From NCBI RefSeq assembly GCF_947855115.1, contig NZ_CANTZW010000008.1, positions 62,001 through 126,000 of the forward strand: a DNA stretch of 64,000 nucleotides, written 5' to 3'. Made by a program: the position numbers and the translations under genes. Shown piece by piece: positions 10,494 through 18,143 of the stretch (position 1 is its first letter; each line of letters starts with the position of its first letter). The DNA is from an uncultured Parabacteroides sp. GTDB lineage: Bacteria > Bacteroidota > Bacteroidia > Bacteroidales > Tannerellaceae. The notes under the pieces are model-generated. The model made no database searches. It had not been told where the DNA came from and saw only the letters and a list, made by a program, of their open reading frames with translations.

Positions 10494-10715
10494 TTATTCA
10501 GCCGTTGTTCCTTCTGCGGCTTGTGCTACTTCTTGCTTTCCTTCTTTATATTTGGCAAGAGCGGAGTTGAACCCTTCTTTTACTTTTCCAACGACACCAT
10601 TCAATTCTTCCAGTAATTGTTCTCTTTTATCTGTCGCTGCCAAATAACCTACGGCAGCACCGACAGCTGCGCCCACTACAAGGCCAAGTAATAATTTTGA
10701 ATCTACGCTTTTCAT
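10494..10715 (-). CDS. YtxH domain protein
   Basis: A 73-residue protein: a Gly/Ala/Val-rich transmembrane helix near the N-terminus (LLLGLVVGAAVGAAVGYLAATD) followed by a charged helical tail ending in Ala-Glu-rich residues. This matches the YtxH family of general-stress-associated membrane proteins. First gene of a three-gene operon with the holin-like and hypothetical proteins, an arrangement commonly conserved in the phylum. Confidence 0.85.
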   Translation of the reverse strand: MKSVDSKLLLGLVVGAAVGAAVGYLAATDKREQLLEELNGVVGKVKEGFNSALAKYKEGKQEVAQAAEGTTAE

Positions 10716-10804
10716 AACTTTTTCTTTTTAGAAGTTTCCACTAAGATAACGTATTTATTTGGATTAAGGTTTATCCTTGTCTTAACTTTTGTTGTTAAAA
10801 AAAG

Positions 10805-11656
10805 TTATCCTTTTAAGACCTTCACGGCAACCCAGTTATTTCTTTCGTTATAAGAATCCAATTTCAGCCCGTTCTTCTGACATTCTGCTTCTATCGCCGG
10901 GATATCTTCTACGTAAAAGCCACTCATGAATAGGATACCTCCCGGTTTCAAGTGGTTGGTATATTGACAAATGTCATTCAGGAGGATGTTACGGTTGATA
11001 TTAGCGAAGATGATGTCGAACTCCCCGAATTCCTTGATTTTACCGGCACCTCCTAAGGCAACTTGTATATCCTCTGTATGATTCAGACGGATGTTTTCTA
11101 AGGCGTTATTGTATGCCCATTCGTCAATATCGATGGCCGTCACCCGTCTCGCCCCTTTCAACCGGGCAAGGATGGCCAGAACAGCCGTTCCACATCCCAT
11201 GTCTAGCAATTCCTTACCTTTTAGGTCTAGTCTCAGCATTTCACCGATCATCAGGTAGGTTGTCTCGTGGTTACCGGTACCGAAAGCCATTTTGGGGTCT
11301 ATTATTATATTATATGTATAGCCGGGTTCTGCTTTGTGGAAGGAAGCACGGATAATACATTCGTTTCCGATCCGGATCGGCTTGAAATAGTTTTTCTCCC
11401 ATTCCTCGTTCCAGTCCTTGCTTTCTACCCTTTTGGAGGTATAATCTATGCGGGTGTTCTCCAGAGGAAAGTCTGCCAGTTTGCCATCCAAGGCTTGGGG
11501 ATCATATAAAGTCTCGGATACGTATCCAAGCAAGCCGTCCTCACTTTCCGTAAAGCTCTCGAAACCGATTTCTCCCAGTTCGGCGGCCAGCACGTCATTG
11601 ATGATCTCTTTTTCAATCGGGGAGATGTATGTGAAACTAAGTTCGTAGTAATTCAT
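10805..11656 (-). CDS. prmA: Ribosomal protein L11 methyltransferase
   Basis: A 283-residue S-adenosylmethionine-dependent enzyme that trimethylates ribosomal protein L11. The N-terminal substrate domain is followed by the class I methyltransferase fold with motif I DMGCGTAVLAI near residue 154, then AIDIDEWA and FANINRNIL, matching the N-[IP]-x-N/L active-site region of PrmA. Monocistronic by spacing, with a -7 box at 11691-11698. Confidence 0.93.
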   Translation of the reverse strand: MNYYELSFTYISPIEKEIINDVLAAELGEIGFESFTESEDGLLGYVSETLYDPQALDGKLADFPLENTRIDYTSKRVESKDWNEEWEKNYFKPIRIGNECIIRASFHKAEPGYTYNIIIDPKMAFGTGNHETTYLMIGEMLRLDLKGKELLDMGCGTAVLAILARLKGARRVTAIDIDEWAYNNALENIRLNHTEDIQVALGGAGKIKEFGEFDIIFANINRNILLNDICQYTNHLKPGGILFMSGFYVEDIPAIEAECQKNGLKLDSYNERNNWVAVKVLKG

Positions 11657-11690
11657 GTCGTGTCTTTTTGTTTGTTTTCTTATTTATCTG

Positions 11691-11698
11691 CAAACATA
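11691..11698 (-). promoter_or_regulatory. -7 box for prmA
   Basis: TATGTTTG on the minus strand fits TAnnTTTG, 35 bases before the start codon; no clear -33 element. Confidence 0.5.
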
Positions 11699-11773
11699 CG
11701 AAAAAAAATTGTTGTAGAGGAAGTCTCACTATCTTCGTCTATTTATTAATAATTTGATTTAAAACAGGGAGCG

Positions 11774-12706
11774 ATGAAGGAGAATGGTTTAGTGGAAGGG
11801 ATGAGAGAGTACATGGATCTGTTGAGGAAAGAAGGGCGTTATTCCTCGGCCAAGAGTTATCAAGATGCGTTGAACTCTTTTATCCGTTTTAATGGTACGG
11901 AGCGTGTCTCATTCCTGGCAGTCAATAAAGACAGTCTTCGCCGATATGAGGCTTATTTGCTAGGGAACGGTTGCATGCGTAATACGATCTCCACTTATAT
12001 GCGGCGGATTCGTTGCGTTTATAACCGGGCTGTGGAAGAGGGGAAGGCTCCGTATATCCACAATTTGTTTAAGAATGTTTTCACGGGTGTAGAGAGTAAA
12101 CGGAAGAAGGCGTTGCCCCAAGAGGAGATGTATCGGTTGATGACGGTACGTACGGAAGAACCTGCCTTGTGTAAGGCGCAAACGGCCCTTTGCTTGATGT
12201 TCTTATATGGGGGGATGGCGTTTGTGGATTTTGCTCATTTAAAAGCGGATAATTTTAAAGAAGGTATCTTGGATTATAAACGCCAGAAGACGGGCACACC
12301 GATGCGGATCGAGGTACTGGCAGTGGCAAGGACGTTGTCGGAGAAACTGGCTGGTATGGCTTCGGGTTCTTCCGGCTACCTGTATCCTTTCCTTTGCGGG
12401 ACGAAGGCAGACGAGGAAGGTTATAAGGAATACAATACTGCCTTGGCCCGTTTCAACCGGAATTTGAAGGCGTTGGCTAGGGTAGCTGGTATTACCTCTG
12501 TCGTTACCTCGTACACGATCCGACATTCTTTCGCTACAACATTGAAAGATTTGGAGGTCTCTGTTGAGATGATTAGCGAGTTATTGGGGCATAAATCTAT
12601 CACGACCACACAAATCTATTTAAAAAGTTTTTCTTTAGAAAGAATGACAGCGGTGAATAACGCCTGTTTCAATAGCGTGTATAATTACGTACAGCAGATG
12701 GGGTGA
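11774..12706 (+). CDS. Tyrosine site-specific recombinase next to the capsule switch
   Basis: A 310-residue integrase-like protein. Residues ~1-105 are the SAM-like core-binding domain (EYMDLLRKEGRYSSAKSY...), and ~120-300 the catalytic domain. Box II Arg and His are seen in SYTIRHSFAT, the later His in LLGHKS and the nucleophilic Tyr in TTQIYLKSF. The residue that is normally the first catalytic arginine (RGM-FVD in many relatives) reads Gly-Gly-Met (LYGGMAFVDFAHL), so activity is uncertain. It ends four bases before the left inverted repeat of the capsule promoter segment, as is usual for recombinases that invert a neighbouring promoter. Confidence 0.88.
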   Translation: MKENGLVEGMREYMDLLRKEGRYSSAKSYQDALNSFIRFNGTERVSFLAVNKDSLRRYEAYLLGNGCMRNTISTYMRRIRCVYNRAVEEGKAPYIHNLFKNVFTGVESKRKKALPQEEMYRLMTVRTEEPALCKAQTALCLMFLYGGMAFVDFAHLKADNFKEGILDYKRQKTGTPMRIEVLAVARTLSEKLAGMASGSSGYLYPFLCGTKADEEGYKEYNTALARFNRNLKALARVAGITSVVTSYTIRHSFATTLKDLEVSVEMISELLGHKSITTTQIYLKSFSLERMTAVNNACFNSVYNYVQQMG

Positions 12707-12710
12707 GGGG

Positions 12711-12729
12711 AGGCTACTTCGCAAGTAGC
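12711..12729 (+). repeat. Left inverted repeat of the switch
   Basis: aggctacttcgcaagtagc, the exact reverse complement of 13056-13074. The core is itself nearly palindromic: GCTACTT, three central bases CGC, AAGTAGC, as expected for two recombinase-binding arms around a short crossover. Confidence 0.9.
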
Positions 12730-12760
12730 TGTAAAAGGAGGAACAGCCAAAATACTCTGT

Positions 12761-12851
12761 TGTAGAGACGGGGCGTGCCCCGTCTCCCACAGTCTGATAG
12801 TATTTAAGTTACCATTTAGAGGGGATGAGACGGGGCACGCCCCGTCTCTAC
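12761..12851. repeat. 91-base palindromic dispersed repeat, copy 1 (MITE/REP-like)
   Basis: Starts TGTAGAGACGGGG and ends CCCCGTCTCTAC; each end is a near-perfect GC-rich palindrome (GAGACGGGGC-GTGCCCCGTCTC) around an AT-rich middle containing CTGATAGTATTTAA. A second copy of nearly the same sequence lies at 42395-42490. No coding capacity. It sits inside the invertible segment and could form strong hairpins. Confidence 0.85.
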
Positions 12852-13008
12852 TGAAGAAGGTTTTGATCATTTTTGAATGACGTGATGATTGGAATATACA
12901 GAGTCATTTCGTCTCTACAGCCATACCTATACATGAATGATAAACATGAAGATATTGAAAATATCTAGGCCAGAAACAAAACAGAAACAAAACAATGCGA
13001 CGAAATCG

Positions 13009-13038
13009 CTTGTTTTTAATAACTTTTCGCTATATTTG
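13009..13038 (+). promoter_or_regulatory. Capsule operon promoter inside the invertible segment
   Basis: CTTG at 13009-13012, an 18-base spacer and TATATTTG at 13031-13038 match the Bacteroidota promoter (spacer one base short). Transcription would start near 13045, just inside the right inverted repeat, and read into upxY. Confidence 0.75.
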
Positions 13039-13055
13039 CGACGTGAAATCTACAC

Positions 13056-13074
13056 GCTACTTGCGAAGTAGCCT
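13056..13074 (-). repeat. Right inverted repeat of the switch
   Basis: Exact reverse complement of 12711-12729 over 19 bases. It lies between the promoter and the leader, so it is transcribed when the switch is ON. Confidence 0.9.
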
Positions 13075-13143
13075 TTTAACTTCACGGAAACACAAGATAA
13101 TTTCCCTGTAAAAAAGGGGGCTATAAAAGTTGTGAGCCTATTC

Positions 13144-13175
13144 GGCGGTGAGAGGATGAATCCCGCCATATTTTT
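13144..13175 (+). terminator. Possible attenuator in the capsule leader
   Basis: GGCGG (13144-13148) can pair with CCGCC (13163-13167), followed by ATATTTTTAAT. The leader from the promoter to upxY is about 200 bases. UpxY-family proteins are known to prevent early termination in their own leader, so a terminator here would make sense; the hairpin is short and the call is tentative. Confidence 0.35.
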
Positions 13176-13245
13176 AATATATCGTCCTCAACTGATTGAT
13201 ATCCAAGAAGAAATAAAGATATCAAAGCCCTAGAAGAATATCCTG

Positions 13246-13854
13246 ATGGAAACATATATCCCTAGCCAAGAGGAAAATAGATCTCTTTCAAATAAATGGA
13301 AAAAGCGTTGGTTTGCCATGCGTGCCACCTATCGCCGGAGTAAAAATGTCTGCGAGTTGCTTGAGAAGGAGAAGATCGAGTGTTTTATTCCCATGCGTTA
13401 TGAGACGAGAGAGATTCGTGGAAAAAAGAAAAGAGAGTTAGTGCCTGTTGTGCAGAATTTGATGTTCGTCTATGCTGCCCCGAAAGTAATCCAAGAAATC
13501 AAGTCGAAAGTAGAATACCTACAGTACATAGTAAATACCCGATCAGGAGAGAAGATCATCGTTCCGGAGGAACAGATGCGTCGTTTCATTGCTGTGGCCG
13601 GAACCTACGATGAGCAACTACTCTGGTTCAAGCCGGAGGAGGTAAATTTGGCCAAGGGTACGAGGGTGCGTATCACTGGTGGTGTTTTCGAGGGGCAGGA
13701 AGGAGTATTCATTAAGGTACGTGGCGCCCGGGATCGCCGGGTGGTAGTGGAGATACAAGGTGTGATTGCCGTGGCGATGGCTGCGATCCACCCAGACCTG
13801 ATTGAACCGTTGCCTCCGGAAGAGAAAGATGGGAGTGATAAAATAGAAAAATAA
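13246..13854 (+). CDS. UpxY-type NusG-like capsule antiterminator
   Basis: A 202-residue NusG paralogue. The N-terminal NGN domain (about 20-120) begins with KRWFAMRATYRRSKNVCELL and contains CFIPMRYE; a C-terminal KOW motif (GTRVRITGGVFEGQEGVFIKV, near 145-165) follows. UpxY proteins are first genes of Bacteroidota capsule operons and let RNA polymerase read through the leader of their own locus. Position directly behind the invertible promoter and leader agrees with this. The next gene starts 18 bases downstream. Confidence 0.92.
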   Translation: METYIPSQEENRSLSNKWKKRWFAMRATYRRSKNVCELLEKEKIECFIPMRYETREIRGKKKRELVPVVQNLMFVYAAPKVIQEIKSKVEYLQYIVNTRSGEKIIVPEEQMRRFIAVAGTYDEQLLWFKPEEVNLAKGTRVRITGGVFEGQEGVFIKVRGARDRRVVVEIQGVIAVAMAAIHPDLIEPLPPEEKDGSDKIEK

Positions 13855-13872
13855 TCCTACAATTTAAGGACC

Positions 13873-14742
13873 ATGATATCATTAGATCAAAAAAAACGAT
13901 TGGAGGCATTATTACCCTCTTTCTTGGCTTTCCAGCCATGTGTGACGGACAGCCCTGTGAGGCTGCTGGCCTTGGCCCGTGTGTACGCTTCTCTCTATCG
14001 TCTTGTGAGTGTATACACTTATAATGTAGGGCTGGGTGAGCGTGAGAGGTATACTCGCCTAGGCGATCGTTTGTTCCGGGTCTTTCTCCGTAAAGCAAAG
14101 CAAACGGAAAACCTCGTTGAGTGGGCCGACCTTATCTCTGCCTTGTTTTTCCTTACGAGTGAGACCACGTTGGCCTACGATGTTAAGCGGGAGAACACTT
14201 GCCGGGAGGCTGTCATTGATATGCTGGTGGTCCATGAGGATTGGCTAGAGGAACCATATACCCTCCGTTGCCTGACAGACTTCTTCTACCCGACAACAGA
14301 AGCGGACAACACCGATGCTTGGTTCATTGCCCTCAACCGGTCGATCTGTCATTGGGCTGAGGCGCTCTCGGTGAATGGGAGTTGGACGGATGTCTCGTAT
14401 GACATGGCTTTGCTACGTATTGAGGTAATGAACCGCTATTCCTATATGCTCCTCGATAAAGCATTTGATTTCGAAATACAAAAAGCTTACGGTTATTACA
14501 AGACTCGCTTGTTTATGCACGACTTATCCCTATCCACCCTCGCCCGTCTGTATGACGTGGCCATGCTGGGAAACGCATATTCGATAGACCGAAAACTTGC
14601 CTGTAGGGTAGCGGATTTTGCGGCTACCCGAGCGAACGTCTGTTCCGGGAAAAGAGACGAGAATTTGTTCTACCTTTCGATCGTTGTAGACTGGCTTTGC
14701 GAGAGCATCTTTCACGACTCACAAAGACTCCTGCATTACTAA
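13873..14742 (+). CDS. Unrecognised capsule-locus protein in the UpxZ position
   Basis: A 289-residue, mostly helical, cytoplasmic-looking protein with no signal peptide or membrane helix. In Bacteroides fragilis capsule loci the second gene encodes UpxZ (~160-170 residues), which inhibits UpxY proteins of other loci. This protein occupies that position but is much longer and I see no clear UpxZ motif. It could be a distant or extended UpxZ analogue, or an unrelated regulator. The coding sequence is of core-like composition and is spaced 18 bases from upxY, so the two are surely co-transcribed. Confidence 0.7.
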   Translation: MISLDQKKRLEALLPSFLAFQPCVTDSPVRLLALARVYASLYRLVSVYTYNVGLGERERYTRLGDRLFRVFLRKAKQTENLVEWADLISALFFLTSETTLAYDVKRENTCREAVIDMLVVHEDWLEEPYTLRCLTDFFYPTTEADNTDAWFIALNRSICHWAEALSVNGSWTDVSYDMALLRIEVMNRYSYMLLDKAFDFEIQKAYGYYKTRLFMHDLSLSTLARLYDVAMLGNAYSIDRKLACRVADFAATRANVCSGKRDENLFYLSIVVDWLCESIFHDSQRLLHY

Positions 14743-14916
14743 CATAAATAAGGTAAGGACATACATGTTAGTATCTACCTCTGCCTGATAGATCTCCTTG
14801 GAGGCTACCTAGATGACTAGTTCCTTTTCCGACATCTGATGCATGAGACCTTGGAGCGGTATATTGTTTATAAACGGAGGAGGATGAAAGGAGAGAAGAA
14901 ATATTAAATATCTACT

Positions 14917-16041
14917 ATGCAAATGACATTGCTTTTACTATTCGGCTTTCTTTTTGCTGTATCGCTTGGCATGGTTATTATCCCGAGAATACTGGTAATT
15001 TCTCATAAAAAACGATTATATGATCTTCCGGATGCCCGTAAGGTGCATACGATGCCGGTTCCCCGTCTGGGTGGGCTGTCCTTTTTTCCGGTGATCTTGA
15101 TGTCGATGTTTCTGGTGATAGGTCTCCGGCTGTACTTTTGGAATATAGACTCTTCAAGCCTGTCATTCAGTATGCTTTATGAGTACCTTTTTTTATTCGT
15201 GGGTATGACATTGCTTTATCTGGTGGGCGTTTGTGACGATCTGGTAGGTGTGGGTTACCGTTATAAGTTTGCCGTGCAGATTGTGGCAGCGTTACTGTTG
15301 GTACTGTCCGGTAACTGGTTCGACTCGTTGGGTGGATTGTTTGGTATTTACTCGATACCGGTTTGGATAGGAGTTCCGTTCACGGTGTTTATCGTGGTGT
15401 ATATAACAAATGCCATAAACTTGATTGATGGTATTGACGGCCTAGCCTCGGGGCTTTGTTGCATTGCCTTGTCGGTCTTGAGCGTGATATTCTTTCTTTG
15501 CGGGCAGTATGTCTACGCCTTATTAGCAATCTGTACGCTGGGTATCCTTATGCCCTTTTGGTGCTACAACGTGTTCGGTAACGCCAACCGTGGACATAAG
15601 CTTTTTATGGGAGACGCAGGCAGCCTTACGCTTGGTTATGTAATCAGCTTCTTAATCATCCATATGAGTGTGACGAATGAGGTCTCTCCGACACATTCCA
15701 ACCCGTATATGGTGATCGCTTTCTCCACGGTATTGGTTCCTTTGCTGGACGTGATCCGTGTAGTCTTGCACCGCCTGCGTGAGCGCAAGAACCCGTTCTT
15801 GCCGGATAAGAATCATTTTCATCATAAGTTGTTGCGCACGGGGATGCGGGTGCGGATGGTGATGGTTTGTATCATTGCGATTTCCGCTTTCTTTATCCTG
15901 CTTAATAGCTCGTTGGCATGGCGTGTTGATATAACCTATTTGTTTTTCTTGAACCTCTTTTGCTGGAGTATCCTGCATGTAGGCTTGAATGGGCTGATTA
16001 AACGGAATCGGGAACGGAAAGAGAGCGAACAACCGCGATAA
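14917..16041 (+). CDS. WecA/TagO-like undecaprenyl-phosphate sugar-phosphate transferase
   Basis: A 374-residue polytopic membrane enzyme of the MraY/WecA family (glycosyltransferase 4 in Pfam naming), about ten to eleven transmembrane helices. Visible are the N-terminal loop RKVHTMPVPRLGGLSFF, the Asp pair in GVCDDLVGVGYR, the key NLIDGIDGLASG stretch near residue 170 and the HFHHKLLRTG loop near 305. It should move a HexNAc- or related sugar-1-phosphate from its UDP donor to undecaprenyl phosphate, starting the capsule repeat unit on the inner leaflet. The 174 bases before it hold nothing recognisable. Confidence 0.92.
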   Translation: MQMTLLLLFGFLFAVSLGMVIIPRILVISHKKRLYDLPDARKVHTMPVPRLGGLSFFPVILMSMFLVIGLRLYFWNIDSSSLSFSMLYEYLFLFVGMTLLYLVGVCDDLVGVGYRYKFAVQIVAALLLVLSGNWFDSLGGLFGIYSIPVWIGVPFTVFIVVYITNAINLIDGIDGLASGLCCIALSVLSVIFFLCGQYVYALLAICTLGILMPFWCYNVFGNANRGHKLFMGDAGSLTLGYVISFLIIHMSVTNEVSPTHSNPYMVIAFSTVLVPLLDVIRVVLHRLRERKNPFLPDKNHFHHKLLRTGMRVRMVMVCIIAISAFFILLNSSLAWRVDITYLFFLNLFCWSILHVGLNGLIKRNRERKESEQPR

Positions 16042-16124
16042 GTGAAGAATTATTATCGGGATCGGTGTGGGGAAATCGTAAATGTGATTATTTTTGTAGA
16101 TAAAGAAGGATAAATATAAGACTC

Positions 16125-16377
16125 ATGGATACTCGACAAGCGGAAATAGTAGATAAGATCCATTTTGTGGTGATGGCCATAGAAGCCTCTGCCAAGGAGA
16201 TGCGTATCTCTCCGATGGAAATGCGTAGGCGTTTGGAAAAGGTCGGATTGGTGCGTCGTCATCTTCTATGATACGCATACTTGTTCTATGTTGCATGATA
16301 GCAAGTATGGACTTCATTTGATGAGTGACGATTATATTTTAAATGATTTATTGAGGGAACTTGGGGACAGGCAGTGA
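16125..16377 (+). pseudogene. DUF3791-like small gene, frameshifted remnant
   Basis: An ATG at 16125 opens a 48-residue frame (MDTRQAEIVDKIHFVVMAI, then a helix with ISPMEMRRRLEKVGLV) resembling DUF3791, and stops at 16271. The +1 frame continues from 16267 to 16377 with YDTHTCSMLHDSKYG and LMSDDYILNDLL, compatible with the usual tail of the family. This suggests one frameshift near 16267. DUF3791 proteins often accompany DUF3990 partners and sit in mobile or capsule regions of Bacteroidota. The match is by pattern only. Confidence 0.5.
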
Positions 16378-16439
16378 GTAGTTTGATCTGCGCTAAAGGT
16401 TGTGCCGATGCTGTTGTTAAAACAGCAAACTATATTTAT

Positions 16440-16800
16440 CTATTCGAATTCAAATTGAACGGCACCGTTAGATAATAATTTAGCGGAATGAACGGTCTGT
16501 AAGTTGACCACCCAGCGAAACACCGCTCTACATTATGGAAGTGATGGTGGGCTGAAATGGCTGCCACTTATCATAGCGTGATAGGAACCGTGAAGTTGCA
16601 AGGGAGTTCAGCTTGGGTATCCATCGGGACATTTTTCCACAAAATCTTTAATGGCTGTAGGGATTATCAGAACTTAATCCCCTCTAAAATCTCATTGGCC
16701 AATGGCTAATGTTAAAATCAGAATTAAATTTTAACAATAATCGGTTTAGGACACTTTACAGTGCCCTTTCAAAGGGGTATGCCCTAAATTGAGTGCTTAC
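16440..16800 (+). mobile_element. IS66 right-end remnant (3' end of transposase tnpC)
   Basis: The frame 16551-16709 reads AEMAATYHSVIGTVKLQGSS, then an IGTFF and IFNGCRDY stretch, the C-terminal end of an IS66 transposase. The preceding ~110 bases align with the same gene at 33230-33340 but are full of stops. The element ends at GAGTGCTTAC (16800), and the last 41 bases are identical to the IS66 right end at 33584. The left part is missing. It stands 11 bases before the ugd start codon. The sequence 16378-16439 shows nothing recognisable. Confidence 0.85.
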
Positions 16801-16811
16801 AACTTATCCAT

Positions 16812-18131
16812 ATGTCAGAAGAAATCAAGATCGCCGTAGCCGGTACCGGCTATGTCGGACTTAGTATTGCCACGTTGTTGGCGCAGAACCATCCCGTGAC
16901 TGCGGTGGACGTGATACCGGAAAAGGTGGAGATGTTAAACCAAAAACGGTCTCCCATCCAGGATGAGTATATCGAGAGGTATTTGGTGGAGAAAGAGTTG
17001 CGTCTGACGGCCACGCTCGACGGTACGTCGGCCTATCGTGACGTTGATTTCGTGGTGATTGCCGCCCCCACCAACTATGACCCGGTGAGGAATTATTTCG
17101 ATACGCATCATATAGAGGATGTGATCGATTTGGTCTTAAGCGTGAACCCCGATGCGGTGATGGTGATCAAATCGACCATTCCGGTGGGCTATTGCCGGAA
17201 CCTTTATCTAAGGTATGCCCAAAGAGGCGTGCGGAGGTTGAATCTGTTGTTCTCCCCGGAGTTTTTGCGGGAGAGCAAGGCGCTTTATGACAACCTGTAT
17301 CCGAGCCGTATCATCGTGGGCTGCCCAAAGCTGATCTCGGATGAGCGTTTCGATGAGGAGAACGAGGCGATCCGGCGTATCGCCGACATCCCTTCCCTGG
17401 AGCGTGCGGCGCGTACCTTCGCCGGTTTGCTGCGGGAGGGGGCGATCAAAGAAGATATCCCCACCTTGTTCATGGGCATGAAGGAGGCTGAGGCGGTGAA
17501 GCTTTTCGCCAATACGTATCTCGCCTTGCGCGTGAGCTATTTCAACGAGCTGGATACCTACGCAGAGGTGAAGGGGCTGGATTCCCGTGCCATCATCCAA
17601 GGTGTGGGATTGGATCCCCGTATCGGCACGCACTACAACAATCCCAGCTTCGGCTATGGTGGCTATTGCCTTCCGAAGGACACGAAGCAGTTGTTGGCGA
17701 ACTATCATGACGTTCCCCAGAACATGATGACGGCCATCGTGGAGAGTAACCGCACGCGGAAGGATTTCATCGCTGACCAGGTGTTGCGCAAGGCCGGTTA
17801 TTACGGCTATAGCGACCGGAACAGCTTCCATCAATTGGAGGAGCGTGAATGCGTGATCGGTGTCTATCGCCTGACGATGAAGTCGAACAGCGACAATTTC
17901 CGGCAGAGTTCCATCCAGGGCGTGATGAAGCGTATCAAGGCGAAAGGAGCCAGGGTGATCGTCTATGAGCCGACATTGGAGGATGGGACCTCGTTCTTTG
18001 GGAGTACCGTGGTGAACGATCTCTCCAGGTTCAAGGAATTGAGCCATGCCATCATCGCCAACCGTTATGACGGTTGCTTGGATGACGTGGCGGGGAAGGT
18101 CTATACGAGGGATATTTTCGGAAGAGACTAA
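16812..18131 (+). CDS. ugd: UDP-glucose 6-dehydrogenase
   Basis: A 439-residue nucleotide-sugar dehydrogenase. The Rossmann motif GTGYVGLS is at residues 10-17, the catalytic cysteine is Cys286 in GGYCLPKD, and the [15 protein letters not shown] dimer helix is at the middle. It converts UDP-glucose to UDP-glucuronate with two NAD+. The next gene is a UDP-glucuronate 4-epimerase, so the pair should supply UDP-galacturonate. The gene looks more GC-rich by eye than its neighbours and starts only 11 bases after an IS66 right end, signs of separate origin. Confidence 0.93.
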   Translation: MSEEIKIAVAGTGYVGLSIATLLAQNHPVTAVDVIPEKVEMLNQKRSPIQDEYIERYLVEKELRLTATLDGTSAYRDVDFVVIAAPTNYDPVRNYFDTHHIEDVIDLVLSVNPDAVMVIKSTIPVGYCRNLYLRYAQRGVRRLNLLFSPEFLRESKALYDNLYPSRIIVGCPKLISDERFDEENEAIRRIADIPSLERAARTFAGLLREGAIKEDIPTLFMGMKEAEAVKLFANTYLALRVSYFNELDTYAEVKGLDSRAIIQGVGLDPRIGTHYNNPSFGYGGYCLPKDTKQLLANYHDVPQNMMTAIVESNRTRKDFIADQVLRKAGYYGYSDRNSFHQLEERECVIGVYRLTMKSNSDNFRQSSIQGVMKRIKAKGARVIVYEPTLEDGTSFFGSTVVNDLSRFKELSHAIIANRYDGCLDDVAGKVYTRDIFGRD

Positions 18132-18143
18132 TCTTATAGGAAA

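Larger units (their letters stand above)
12711..13074. promoter_or_regulatory. Invertible promoter segment of the capsule locus
   Basis: The 364 bases between the recombinase and the capsule leader are bounded by perfect 19-base inverted repeats. Inside is a single convincing promoter near the right end, directed to the right. In the orientation given it drives the capsule operon (ON); inversion would turn it towards the recombinase's 3' end (OFF). The segment also holds a 91-base palindromic repeat and an AT-rich stretch with repeated AAACAAAACA. No gene is seen in 12707-13245. Inversion itself is inferred from architecture, which is well known for Bacteroidota capsule loci. Confidence 0.82.

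Noticed and set aside
12872..13000. Second promoter in the invertible segment facing the recombinase
   Set aside because: No TAnnTTTG box with fitting -33 was seen on the minus strand in this stretch.
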